From positions 1-58,201 of the forward strand of contig JAXJVH010000018.1 of NCBI GenBank assembly GCA_036308645.1: a DNA stretch of 58,201 nt, read 5' to 3'. How positions within the stretch are numbered: position 1 is the stretch's first letter; each line of letters opens with the position of its first letter. Positions 48,789 through 57,248 of the stretch are shown here, piece after piece. Position numbers and translations under genes: made by a program. Origin of the DNA: RUG11462 sp036308645 (GTDB lineage: Bacteria > Bacillota > Clostridia > Oscillospirales > Acutalibacteraceae). The notes under the pieces were generated by a model that did no database searches, was not told where the DNA came from, and was given only the letters and a program-made list of their open reading frames with translations.

Positions 48789-50719
48789 CAACTTAAAATT
48801 ACCTCTTCCCATAACTTTTCAAAATAACTTCTTGTTTGTGCGTCAATATCGTGGTAATACTGCGTTTTAGGGTATTCTTTCGGATAAAGTATCTCGTTGC
48901 CTTTAAGCGAATAGTTGTCATTGTTTACAACTGCGGTGTTCGGTGAAGCGTAGCAGATATACTCTGCGTTAGCAAGCGCAACCTCCGGCTCTAAAAGGAA
49001 GTTTATAAACATCATAGCGGCGTCAAAATTTCTTGCGTTTTGCGGTACGCAAATTGAGTCCATAAAGATGTTTACACCTTCTTTGGGATAAACAAATCTT
49101 AAATCCTCGTTAGACTCGTACATGGTTAAAAAGTCGCCTGCGTAGTACGGCGCAATCGCCGCATTGTTACCCGGCATTTTCGTGAAAATTTCGTCCATTA
49201 CTCTTGCTTGTAAAAGCGGACTTTGCTTCTTTAAAAGTTCGGCGGCTTTGTCCCAATCCGACTTATTCGTACTGTTTACATCTTGATTTAACATAAACTG
49301 CGCTATTGAAAAAGCGTCACGTGAGTTGTTAAATGTAAGAATTTGTCCCGAATATTTTTCGTCCCACATAACGCTCCAGGAATCAACCTCTTCATCAACC
49401 ATTTTAGAGTTGTAAATAAGACCGGTCATACCCACGCTGAAGGGAACCGAATATTCGTTGTTTTCATCAAAATAGATGTTTTTGTATTTTTCGTCAATAT
49501 ATTTATAATTAGGTAGTTTAGAAAAATCAAGCTTTCTTAAAAGACCTTCGTTTTTAAGTCTTTCAATCATATAATCGGACGGGATTATAATATCGTAAGA
49601 TACAGCGCCGCTTTGCAGTTTTGAATACATGGTTTCATTTGAATCGTAGTTATCGTAATTAACATTGATTCCCGTCAGTTCTTCAAACTCTTTTATAACA
49701 TTTAGAGTATCATCCATACCGTCGGAAATGTATTCGCCCCAGTTAAATACATTAAGCGTTGTGCCTGCAAGGTCTGTCGTGTATTCACATTCGAGTTTTT
49801 GAGCAAATTCACTGTTTTGCTTTGTGGGAATTGACGAATAAATCAAAACCGCAACGCAAAGTCCTGCACAAAGAACGGTTACTGCCGCTTTTTTGAATTT
49901 TGCCGCTTTTAAATTTTTGGTTTTGTGTGCAGTGTTTTCCGCTTTTGCTTTTATTCCGTTTACAAGTATAAGCAGTAGTAATACCGCAACAAAAATAACG
50001 GTTGAAAGCGCATAAATATCAGGTTTAACCGATTTTTTGGTTTTTGAATAGATAAGCAGCGGCAAAGTTTGAAAGCCTGTTCCGTTTGTAAAGTAACTTA
50101 TTACAAAATCATCAAGCGATAAGGTAAAAGCCATTAAAAAGCCTGAAACAATTCCCGAATAGATATTCGGAAGAATTACTTTTATAAAACTTTGAAAATA
50201 AGTACAGCCTAAATCCTGCGCCGCCTCTGTAAGTGTAGTTCCCGTTGCTTTTAATTTAGGTAATACATTAAGTATTACGTAAGGCAGGTTAAAGGTTATA
50301 TGAGCAATAAGCAGAGTATAAAAACTCAAAGAAGATTTAAAACCTAAAAATCTGCCTATAAATACGAACAAAAGCATAAGCGAAATACCCGTTACAACGT
50401 CGGGATTCATCATAGGAATATTGGTAACTCCCATAACGGTTTTTTTGAGTGCCTTTGATTTCATATTATAAATGCCTACTGCCGCTATCGTGCCGAAAAC
50501 AGTAGCGATAATCGCCGAAACCACTGCCAAAAGAAGCGTGTTTTTAAGCGCTGTAATAGTTATTGATGAATTAAAAAGTTCGCCGTACCATTTAAGTGAA
50601 AAACCTTTAAAAACATAGGTGGATTTTGAACTGTTAAATGAGAAGAAAATCATAACAGCCATCGGCGCATAAAGAAATGTGAAAATTAAAACGGTGATAA
50701 ATCTTTGTAATGCTTTCAT
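48788..50719 (-). CDS. potCD: Spermidine/putrescine ABC transporter PotC-PotD fusion
   Basis: A 643-residue fusion. Residues 1-262 are the PotC permease (six helices, with the coupling-loop EAAQDLGCTYFQSFIKVILPNI). A linker helix (about 275-297) crosses the membrane. Residues 315-643 are a PotD-type substrate-binding protein (LNVFNWGEYI, YDIIIPSDYMIERL, NNAAIAPYYAGD). The binding protein is thus tethered to its permease instead of being a lipoprotein. The start overlaps potB by 4 bp. Confidence 0.92.
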   Translation of the reverse strand: MKALQRFITVLIFTFLYAPMAVMIFFSFNSSKSTYVFKGFSLKWYGELFNSSITITALKNTLLLAVVSAIIATVFGTIAAVGIYNMKSKALKKTVMGVTNIPMMNPDVVTGISLMLLFVFIGRFLGFKSSLSFYTLLIAHITFNLPYVILNVLPKLKATGTTLTEAAQDLGCTYFQSFIKVILPNIYSGIVSGFLMAFTLSLDDFVISYFTNGTGFQTLPLLIYSKTKKSVKPDIYALSTVIFVAVLLLLILVNGIKAKAENTAHKTKNLKAAKFKKAAVTVLCAGLCVAVLIYSSIPTKQNSEFAQKLECEYTTDLAGTTLNVFNWGEYISDGMDDTLNVIKEFEELTGINVNYDNYDSNETMYSKLQSGAVSYDIIIPSDYMIERLKNEGLLRKLDFSKLPNYKYIDEKYKNIYFDENNEYSVPFSVGMTGLIYNSKMVDEEVDSWSVMWDEKYSGQILTFNNSRDAFSIAQFMLNQDVNSTNKSDWDKAAELLKKQSPLLQARVMDEIFTKMPGNNAAIAPYYAGDFLTMYESNEDLRFVYPKEGVNIFMDSICVPQNARNFDAAMMFINFLLEPEVALANAEYICYASPNTAVVNNDNYSLKGNEILYPKEYPKTQYYHDIDAQTRSYFEKLWEEVILS

Positions 50720-51537
50720 ACAATGATACCTCCGTTGTCATCGTCGGAAAATCTGTTCATTACGGCAAGACAAATAAGTATCATTACCATAAGCACTAAA
50801 GATAATGCCGCACCGACGCCCGAATAAACATTTATATCAAATTTTTTCTGTATAACGTCGCCTATCATCAGCGTTCTGGTACTGCCCAATTTATCGGCAA
50901 TGTAAAAGGTGGATACCGACGGTACAAATACCATTGTTATACCCGAAATAACTCCCGGTAGTGACAGCGGAAGAATAACCTTTTTAAATTTATCAAAACC
51001 GTTTGAGCCTAAATCCTCAGCCGCCTCAAAAAGCGATTTGTCAATTTTAACCATTACGGTGTAAATCGGCAAAATCATATAAGGCAGATAATTATAAACC
51101 ATACCGAGAACAACCGCGCCCGGCGTTCCGATAAGATGCAGCGGTTCGATGCCGAACAGCCCTAAAAATGTATTGATAAGACCTGTTTTTTCAAGAATTG
51201 TCGTCCAGGAATATGTTCTGATAAGCAAATTCATCCACATAGGGAGCATTACAAGCATTATCATCATACTCTGTGTACGGACTTTCATTTTAGTAAGGCA
51301 GTAAGCAAAGGGATAAGCCATTATCAATGTAATAGCGGTTGCAAATACTGCATAAATAATCGAACGTAAGAAAATACTGCCGTAATCGGGTATTTCATAA
51401 ATATTCTGCAAAGAAAAATTTCCGTTTGTATCGGTAAAAGAGAAATAGGCTACTATTATCAGCGGTATAATTATAAAAATTGCCGACCAGATAATATAAG
51501 GAGCGTTTATAAGTTTTGAAGAGAGTGATTTTTTCAA
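50716..51537 (-). CDS. potB: Spermidine/putrescine ABC transporter permease PotB
   Basis: A 273-residue membrane protein with six helices and the EAAEDLGSNGFDKFKKVILPLSLPG coupling loop that contacts PotA. It overlaps potA at its 5' end and potCD at its 3' end by 4 bp each (ATGA-type), so the four genes form a tightly coupled operon. Confidence 0.93.
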   Translation of the reverse strand: MKKSLSSKLINAPYIIWSAIFIIIPLIIVAYFSFTDTNGNFSLQNIYEIPDYGSIFLRSIIYAVFATAITLIMAYPFAYCLTKMKVRTQSMMIMLVMLPMWMNLLIRTYSWTTILEKTGLINTFLGLFGIEPLHLIGTPGAVVLGMVYNYLPYMILPIYTVMVKIDKSLFEAAEDLGSNGFDKFKKVILPLSLPGVISGITMVFVPSVSTFYIADKLGSTRTLMIGDVIQKKFDINVYSGVGAALSLVLMVMILICLAVMNRFSDDDNGGIIV

Positions 51538-52664
51538 TTATTTTCATCCTCCTCATTAAGGTTGCCCATTTCCTCCATTTCATCGGAAAAAGTGCTGTAG
51601 TCGCCGTAAAGTCCCGAATACTTTGACTTTTTCATAATATGGATAGCGTCGGGCTCGATAAGCAGACCTACTCTGTCGCCGACTTTTGACTCGTCGGTAG
51701 TCTGAATCATCCATTTAAAACCGTTTACATCAACGATAATTTCATAATGGACGCCCAAGAACGTTACCGAAGTAACCTCGCCCGTAATAAGTCCTTTTTC
51801 GGAATGAACAATATCAACGTCTTCGGGGCGGATAACAACGTCAACCGCCTCGTTTACTTTAAATCCTTTGTCAAGGCATTGCAAAGTAACGCCTTCGATT
51901 TTTACCTTGAAGTCGTCAAGCATAGTTCCGTCGATTATATTTGATTCGCCGATAAAATCGGCAACAAAAGCGTTTACAGGCTCGTTGTAAATATCTTGCG
52001 GCGTGCCTATATGCTGAATTTTACCCTCGTTCATAACCACAACCGTGTCCGACATAGAAAGCGCTTCTTCCTGATCGTGCGTTACAAATATAAAAGTAAT
52101 GCCGAGTTTTTTCTGAATATTTTTTAATTCAGACTGCATATCTTTGCGAAGTTTTAAATCGAGCGCCGCTAACGGCTCGTCAAGTAATAAAACTTTAGGC
52201 TTGTTTATAACCGCTCTTGCAATGGCAACTCTCTGCTGCTGACCGCCCGAAAGTTGTGCGATACTTCTCTTTTCAAATCCCTCAAGGTTAACAAGTTTAA
52301 GCATTTCGCTTACTCGCTCTTTAATTTCGTCTTTAGGAACTTTTTTAACCTTTAAACCGAACGCAATGTTATCATAAACATTCAAATGAGGAAAAAGAGC
52401 GTAACGCTGAAAAATCGTATTAACATTACGCTTGTTTGCGGGCAGCGAATTAATTCTCTGACCATCAAAAAAAACATCGCCGCTATCAGGCTCTAAAAAT
52501 CCTGCGATAATACGCAAGGTTGTAGTTTTACCACAACCCGAAGGACCGAGCAAGGTGACAAATTCTTTATCCGATATTGAAAGAGAAATATCGTCAAGTA
52601 CTTTCTCACCGTCAAATGATACAGTAATGTTTTTGAGTTCAATTATGCTTTTCTGGTTTTCCAT
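51534..52664 (-). CDS. potA: Spermidine/putrescine ABC transporter ATPase PotA
   Basis: A 376-residue ATPase: Walker A GPSGCGKTT, signature LSGGQQQR, Walker B LLLDEPLAALD, and a C-terminal TOBE domain (about 285-350). The ATG at 52664 is supported by GGGGG 8 bp upstream and by the family start (MENQKSIIELKNITVSF). An in-frame ATG at 52721 would add 19 residues, but it lies in the structured leader. First gene of the operon. Confidence 0.94.
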   Translation of the reverse strand: MENQKSIIELKNITVSFDGEKVLDDISLSISDKEFVTLLGPSGCGKTTTLRIIAGFLEPDSGDVFFDGQRINSLPANKRNVNTIFQRYALFPHLNVYDNIAFGLKVKKVPKDEIKERVSEMLKLVNLEGFEKRSIAQLSGGQQQRVAIARAVINKPKVLLLDEPLAALDLKLRKDMQSELKNIQKKLGITFIFVTHDQEEALSMSDTVVVMNEGKIQHIGTPQDIYNEPVNAFVADFIGESNIIDGTMLDDFKVKIEGVTLQCLDKGFKVNEAVDVVIRPEDVDIVHSEKGLITGEVTSVTFLGVHYEIIVDVNGFKWMIQTTDESKVGDRVGLLIEPDAIHIMKKSKYSGLYGDYSTFSDEMEEMGNLNEEDENN

Positions 52665-52949
52665 ATTTGCATCCCCCTTTGCGGCTAAAGACCGCGAAAG
52701 CCTGTGATAAGCTCTGCGCATCCCCACATACTGCTTGAAAGGCAACCCCCGCAAAGAGTTTTTTACAATTTCAAGTTTTAGAAATTGCAGTCGCCAATCT
52801 CCATAGTAAAATTACTACGGTACCGTTCCGTACTGCAGAATGTGAAACATCTCTTTATCAGATGTTTTTTTGTAACTTACGGTATTACTTTGCTAATTCC
52901 CGTCGTTGTCGGCACAGATGCAAATTAGTGCTCTATTAAATTTTTTAAT
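52665..52949 (-). ncRNA. Structured ~285-nt leader of the pot operon, candidate cis-regulatory RNA
   Basis: The leader runs from the promoter to potA and is full of stems (plus-strand positions): 52893-52898/52923-52928, 52845-52852/52860-52867, 52801-52809/52812-52820 inside 52786-52791/52832-52837, and 52766-52772/52781-52787. The key feature is at the 3' end. Strand 52677-52684 can pair perfectly with 52749-52756 (8 bp) or with nearby 52692-52700 (one bulge), but not both. The first G of the potA ribosome binding site lies in that strand. This suits a translation switch. I could not match it to a known riboswitch class. On the plus strand the 52845-52870 hairpin is followed by seven T, so an antisense RNA is an alternative. 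Confidence 0.55.
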
Positions 52950-52955
52950 AAATTA

Positions 52956-52984
52956 AATATATTATATATGTCGACAAATGTCAA
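52956..52984 (-). promoter_or_regulatory. Promoter for the pot leader and operon
   Basis: On the minus strand a perfect TTGACA (52984-52979), 17 bp, TATATT (52961-52956). The palindrome TGTCGACA (52969-52976) falls in the spacer and might be an operator. Confidence 0.65.
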
Positions 52985-52999
52985 GTTAAATTTTTTGTA

Positions 53000-53029
53000 T
53001 TGATAAATATATATTGTATATGTTATACT
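53000..53029 (+). promoter_or_regulatory. Promoter for the FkbM gene
   Basis: TTGATA (53000-53005), 18 bp, TATACT (53024-53029). It is divergent from the pot promoter. Confidence 0.55.
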
Positions 53030-53075
53030 GTTATCATAAGTTTATGTTTATAATATGATATGGTGAATTCTTGAT

Positions 53076-54104
53076 ATGTGGGATTATTTAAAGGCAACCG
53101 ACCGACCTATTGTGATTTACGGAATGGGCAACGGAGCGGATAAAATTATTGATACTTTAGCGCTTTACGGCGTTACTCCCGTAGGAGTTTTTGCAAGCGA
53201 TGATTTTGTAAGAGGTCAGAGTTTCAGAGGCTATAAGGTGCAAAAATACGGCGATTTAAAGCAAAAATACCCTAATATGATTGCGCTTGTTTCATTCGGC
53301 ACTTTTCGTGACGAGGTGTTAAGCAATATTAAACGTATAGCGGCTGAAACCGAAACTTTAGCGCCCGATGTGCCTGTTTACGGCAGCGGTCTTTTTACAA
53401 GAGAATATGCAAAAGAGAAACGAAAAGAACTTGAAAAAGTTTATAATCTGCTTTGCGATGATTTTTCAAAAAAAGTTTTTGAAAACACCGTAATGTACCG
53501 TATTACAGGTAAAATTGATTATTTGTTTGAGATTGAAACCACTCCGGATGAAGCGTATGAGAATATTCTGAAACTTCATAGCGACGAAATTTATTGCGAC
53601 CTCGGGGCATATAACGGAGATACCGTTACCGAATTTTTAAAGTTTACAGGCGGTTCTTATAATAAAATTTATGCTTTTGAGCCTGACAGAAAAAATTTTA
53701 AAAAACTCCAAAAAGAATACGGAAATAAAGAGAATATTTTTCTTTTTAACTGCGCTTCGACAGAAAAAACAGGGGAGATAGGTTTTTTATCAAACGGCGG
53801 ACGTCATTCGGTTGTAAGCGACAACGGCGAAAAGATAAAAGCGATGTCGCTTGATAATGCGCTCGAAAGCAAAAAGGCTACATATATAAAATTTGATGTT
53901 GAGGGTATGGAGCAAAGCGCCATTTTGGGTGCTAAAGAAACAATTTTAAATTACAAACCTAAAATGCTTGTTTCGGCTTATCATAAAACAGACGATTATT
54001 TTGCTTTGCCGTTACTTGTTAATTCTATAAGAGACGATTATAAAATTTATATGCGCCATTATAAATATGTACCGGCATGGGATACGCAATTTTATTTTGT
54101 ATAA
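53076..54104 (+). CDS. Two-domain FkbM-family methyltransferase
   Basis: A 342-residue protein. An N-terminal Rossmann-like domain (about 1-120; IVIYGMGNGADKIIDTL, VGVFASDDFV) resembles nucleotide-binding domains found in surface-sugar enzymes. The C-terminal FkbM methyltransferase domain (about 165-300) has IYCDLGAYNGDTVTEFL and YIKFDVEGMEQSAILGAKETI. FkbM proteins O-methylate sugars or natural products. The substrate is unknown. The ribosome binding site is weak. Confidence 0.85.
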   Translation: MWDYLKATDRPIVIYGMGNGADKIIDTLALYGVTPVGVFASDDFVRGQSFRGYKVQKYGDLKQKYPNMIALVSFGTFRDEVLSNIKRIAAETETLAPDVPVYGSGLFTREYAKEKRKELEKVYNLLCDDFSKKVFENTVMYRITGKIDYLFEIETTPDEAYENILKLHSDEIYCDLGAYNGDTVTEFLKFTGGSYNKIYAFEPDRKNFKKLQKEYGNKENIFLFNCASTEKTGEIGFLSNGGRHSVVSDNGEKIKAMSLDNALESKKATYIKFDVEGMEQSAILGAKETILNYKPKMLVSAYHKTDDYFALPLLVNSIRDDYKIYMRHYKYVPAWDTQFYFV

Positions 54105-54149
54105 GCAGTATTTTGTATGTCTGTTAATAAAATTATTCGGAGAAAAATT

Positions 54150-54542
54150 ATGACTGATATTGAACTGATAAATAAAGCAAAATCCGCTATGAGTTTTTCG
54201 TATTCGCCGTATTCCGAATTTAAAGTCGGTGCGGCGCTGCTTTGTGAAAACAGCAAAGTATATACAGGGGCGAATATTGAAAATTCTTCTTTTTCAGCGA
54301 CAAACTGCGCCGAGCGAACCGCTTTTTTTAAAGCCATAAGCGAAGGCGAAAAGAGTTTCTTAAAAATCGCCGTTGTAGGAGGAAAAGGCGGAAAAATAAC
54401 CGATTACTGTCCGCCGTGCGGTGTTTGCCGTCAGGTTATGGCGGAATTTTGCGAAAATGACTTTGAAATTTTGCTTTCTAACGGCAAAAATATAAAAAAG
54501 TATACTTTGGAAGAATTATTGCCTTTAAGTTTTGAAATGTGA
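54150..54542 (+). CDS. cdd: Cytidine deaminase
   Basis: A 130-residue zinc enzyme converting cytidine and deoxycytidine to uridine forms. Zinc and catalytic residues are in CAERTAFF (Cys, Glu) and PPCGVCRQV (two Cys). The start at 54150 has CGGAGAAAA upstream; a longer form overlaps the end of the FkbM region. It feeds the phosphorylase encoded next. Confidence 0.94.
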   Translation: MTDIELINKAKSAMSFSYSPYSEFKVGAALLCENSKVYTGANIENSSFSATNCAERTAFFKAISEGEKSFLKIAVVGGKGGKITDYCPPCGVCRQVMAEFCENDFEILLSNGKNIKKYTLEELLPLSFEM

Positions 54543-54551
54543 GTGATTTTT

Positions 54552-55856
54552 ATGAGAATGTATGATATTATTGAAAAAAAGCGTGACGGAAACGAACTTG
54601 ATAAATCTGAAATAGAGTTTTTTGTAAACGGATATGTTAAAGGCGAAATCCCCGATTATCAGGTTGCGGCGTTGATGATGGCGATTTATTTTCAAGGAAT
54701 GAGCGATAAAGAAACTTTTATTCTTACAACTGCTATGATGAACAGCGGAGATAAAGCGGATTTATCGGTGTTCCAAGGTCTTGCAGTTGACAAGCACAGC
54801 ACAGGCGGAGTAGGGGATAAAACCACGTTAATTGTTGCTCCGATTGTCGCTTCGCTCGGCTTGACGGTTGCAAAAATGACAGGCAGAGGGTTAGGACATA
54901 CCGGCGGAACGGTGGATAAATTAGAGTCTATAAAAGGATATAAAACTTCATTATCTTCCGATGAGTTTATTAAAACCGCTCAAAAATGCGGAATTGCGGT
55001 AGTGGGGCAAACAGGCAACTTCGCGCCTGCCGATAAAAAGATTTATGCTCTGCGTGATGTTATCGCAACCGTTGACAGTATTCCGCTTATCGCTTCAAGC
55101 ATTATGAGTAAAAAACTCGCGGCAGGGGCGAATACCATTGTTTTAGATGTAAAAACAGGCAGCGGCGCTTTTATGAAAGATAAAGAACAAGCCGTAAAAC
55201 TTGCCGAATGTATGGTAAATATAGGCAAACGTTACAGCAGAAAAACTGCGGCGCTTATTACCAATATGGATATTCCGCTTGGAAATAATATCGGAAATGC
55301 GCTTGAAGTAAAAGAGGCGGTTGATGTTTTAAGAGGTAAAGGGCCGGATGATTTAAGGGAAATTTGTACCGAATTATCGGCAATGATTGTTTCTTCTTCA
55401 ACCGACAAACCGTTTGAGGACGCAAAAATATCGGTAAAAGAATCGCTTTCAAGCGGTTTGGCTTATAAGAAATTTCTCGAATGGATTGCGGCGCAGGGCG
55501 GAGATGTTTCTGTTTTTGATGATACACAAAACTTTTGCAAATCAAAATATATTTATGAGATAAAGTCTTGCACAAACGGATATATTTCATATATGAATGC
55601 AGAAGAAATCGGCAAATCTTCGGTGGTTTTAGGCGCAGGCAGAAATAAAAAAGAAGATGAAATAGATTTTTCTGCAGGAATTATATTAAAAAAGAAAACA
55701 GGCGACTATGTAAATATCGGTGAAACATTGGCGGTTATGCACTCTTCAACCGTAAATGATTTTTCGACGGCTGAAAAAATGTATTTATCGGCGTTGGAAT
55801 TTTCAAAAACTGCGGTGAAAAAACCACCGCTTATAATAGACAGGGTGACGCAGTGA
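54552..55856 (+). CDS. pdp: Pyrimidine-nucleoside phosphorylase
   Basis: A 434-residue enzyme splitting uridine, deoxyuridine or thymidine with phosphate. Motifs are DKHSTGGVGDKTTL, KMTGRGLGHTGGTVDKLES and SSIMSKKLAAGAN. It belongs to the DeoA/Pdp family; Pdp is favoured by the Firmicutes context. It is 9 bp from cdd, giving a pyrimidine salvage operon. The GTG of the next gene overlaps its stop. Confidence 0.93.
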   Translation: MRMYDIIEKKRDGNELDKSEIEFFVNGYVKGEIPDYQVAALMMAIYFQGMSDKETFILTTAMMNSGDKADLSVFQGLAVDKHSTGGVGDKTTLIVAPIVASLGLTVAKMTGRGLGHTGGTVDKLESIKGYKTSLSSDEFIKTAQKCGIAVVGQTGNFAPADKKIYALRDVIATVDSIPLIASSIMSKKLAAGANTIVLDVKTGSGAFMKDKEQAVKLAECMVNIGKRYSRKTAALITNMDIPLGNNIGNALEVKEAVDVLRGKGPDDLREICTELSAMIVSSSTDKPFEDAKISVKESLSSGLAYKKFLEWIAAQGGDVSVFDDTQNFCKSKYIYEIKSCTNGYISYMNAEEIGKSSVVLGAGRNKKEDEIDFSAGIILKKKTGDYVNIGETLAVMHSSTVNDFSTAEKMYLSALEFSKTAVKKPPLIIDRVTQ

Positions 55857-56338
55857 GAAAAATCAACTTCGAGAGAAAAAACATTAAAAAGTATATTTTT
55901 ATATTTATCATAGGTTTGACGATTTTGTTTATTTGGTCAAATTCAATGAAAGTCAGCGATTACTCTATGAATGACAGCAACGGCATTAAAGAACTTATTA
56001 TTTCTTTTTTCGGCAGTTTCGGAATTGATGTCAGAAACTCGTTTTTCATTGAATTTATAAGGAAAATCGGGCATTTTTCAGAGTATTTTATTTTAGGCGT
56101 CGAACTTATGATTTTTAAAATAATTTACTTAAAAAATAATATCAATTCTTTGGTAAACACCTTTTTTATCGGTGTGTTTTCTGCTTTTTTAGACGAAACC
56201 ATTCAGTTGATACCCGCGCTTGGAAGAAGTTCGCAGGTTACCGATGTTTGGATAGATATTTTTGGTATTTTAACAGCCTTTTTGCTTGTTTTTGCAGTCA
56301 ATTTCTTTGTAAATTTTACAAAAAAAGATAAAAGTTAA
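55853..56338 (+). CDS. VanZ family membrane protein
   Basis: A 161-residue membrane protein with four helices and the VanZ pattern: WSNSMK after helix 1, RKIGHFSEYFILG, and FLDETIQLIPALGRSSQVTDVWIDIFG. The start is GTG in a GTGA overlap with pdp, so it is coupled to the pyrimidine operon, with no obvious functional link. It is a better family match than the protein at 9363-9968. Function in this organism is unknown. Confidence 0.87.
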   Translation: MRKINFERKNIKKYIFIFIIGLTILFIWSNSMKVSDYSMNDSNGIKELIISFFGSFGIDVRNSFFIEFIRKIGHFSEYFILGVELMIFKIIYLKNNINSLVNTFFIGVFSAFLDETIQLIPALGRSSQVTDVWIDIFGILTAFLLVFAVNFFVNFTKKDKS

Positions 56339-56350
56339 TAATTTATTTAC

Positions 56351-56379
56351 TTTACAATACAGATTTGGTATGATATAAT
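56351..56379 (+). promoter_or_regulatory. Promoter for the polysaccharide exporter
   Basis: TTTACA (56351-56356), 17 bp, perfect TATAAT (56374-56379), with CAGGGAGTGAT downstream. Confidence 0.65.
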
Positions 56380-56414
56380 AAAAAATATTGCAAAAAATCA
56401 CAGGGAGTGATGTA

Positions 56415-57230
56415 ATGAGCCGATTGGTTAATCATTTTAAAAGATACAGATTTGTTTTAAGCGAGTTGGTCAAAAAAGGTATAACCTTGCGTTACAGAAG
56501 AAGTTATCTTGGTATGCTATGGACCTTGCTTGAGCCGCTTTTGAATATGATTGTGCTTTATTATGTATTCGGTTCTCTTTTAGGCAGAACAAACGCAGGC
56601 TACGGCGGACTTCATTTTATGGTGTATATCCTTGTCGGACGTTTGGTGTTCACTTGCTTTAATCAGTCTACAAAAGAATGCACAAAGGCGATGCGTCTTA
56701 ATGCTTCGCTTATCAAAAAGGTACATATACCTAAGTATTTGTTTCCTTTGTCATATATTTTGATTGACTTTATTTTGTTCTTAATTTCTCTTATCGTTTT
56801 GGGTGTGGTTTGCACAGTTCTTATCATAATGGGCAGTCAGCCTATGGTGACCTTTGGAGTATTCCAAATGATAATTCCTATGATAAACCTGTTTTTACTT
56901 AATATTGGCGCAGGTCTTATCCTTTCAACAATCGGCGTATTTTTCAGAGATATGGAATATCTTTGGGGCGTATTTATGAACCTTGTTTTTTACGCTTGCG
57001 CTATTTTTTACAGCATTGATAAAATTGTTAAAAACGCACCGTTTGTTGCAAAATTAATGTCGCTTAATCCGCTTTATTGTATTATTACGAACTTCAGAGA
57101 ATGTTTACAGCCCGCAGGCGTAATCAGTTGGTCTTATGTGCTTTATTCATTCTTGTTCAGCGTAGTCGCTATAATTGTCGGCGTAATTGTTTTCCGTAAA
57201 AATCAGGACAAGTTTATTCTTTATGTTTAA
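56415..57230 (+). CDS. ABC-2 type polysaccharide/teichoic-acid export permease (Wzm/TagG-like)
   Basis: A 271-residue membrane protein with six helices. The N-terminus LSELVKKGITLRYRRSYLGMLWTLLEPLLNMIVLYYVFGSLL is the Wzm/TagG signature. The start at 56415 has GGGAGTGAT upstream. With the ATPase 18 bp downstream it forms a complete exporter for a lipid-linked surface polymer. The biosynthesis genes would lie past the window end. Confidence 0.9.
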   Translation: MSRLVNHFKRYRFVLSELVKKGITLRYRRSYLGMLWTLLEPLLNMIVLYYVFGSLLGRTNAGYGGLHFMVYILVGRLVFTCFNQSTKECTKAMRLNASLIKKVHIPKYLFPLSYILIDFILFLISLIVLGVVCTVLIIMGSQPMVTFGVFQMIIPMINLFLLNIGAGLILSTIGVFFRDMEYLWGVFMNLVFYACAIFYSIDKIVKNAPFVAKLMSLNPLYCIITNFRECLQPAGVISWSYVLYSFLFSVVAIIVGVIVFRKNQDKFILYV

Positions 57231-57248
57231 TCAAAGGGGTGAAGGAAA

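Noticed and set aside
52665..52949. pot leader as a T-box, 6S RNA or SRP RNA
   Set aside because: CGGTACCG is one base from the T-box core, but the flanking antiterminator bases do not match. The long single helix of 6S and the conserved SRP domain IV bases are absent.
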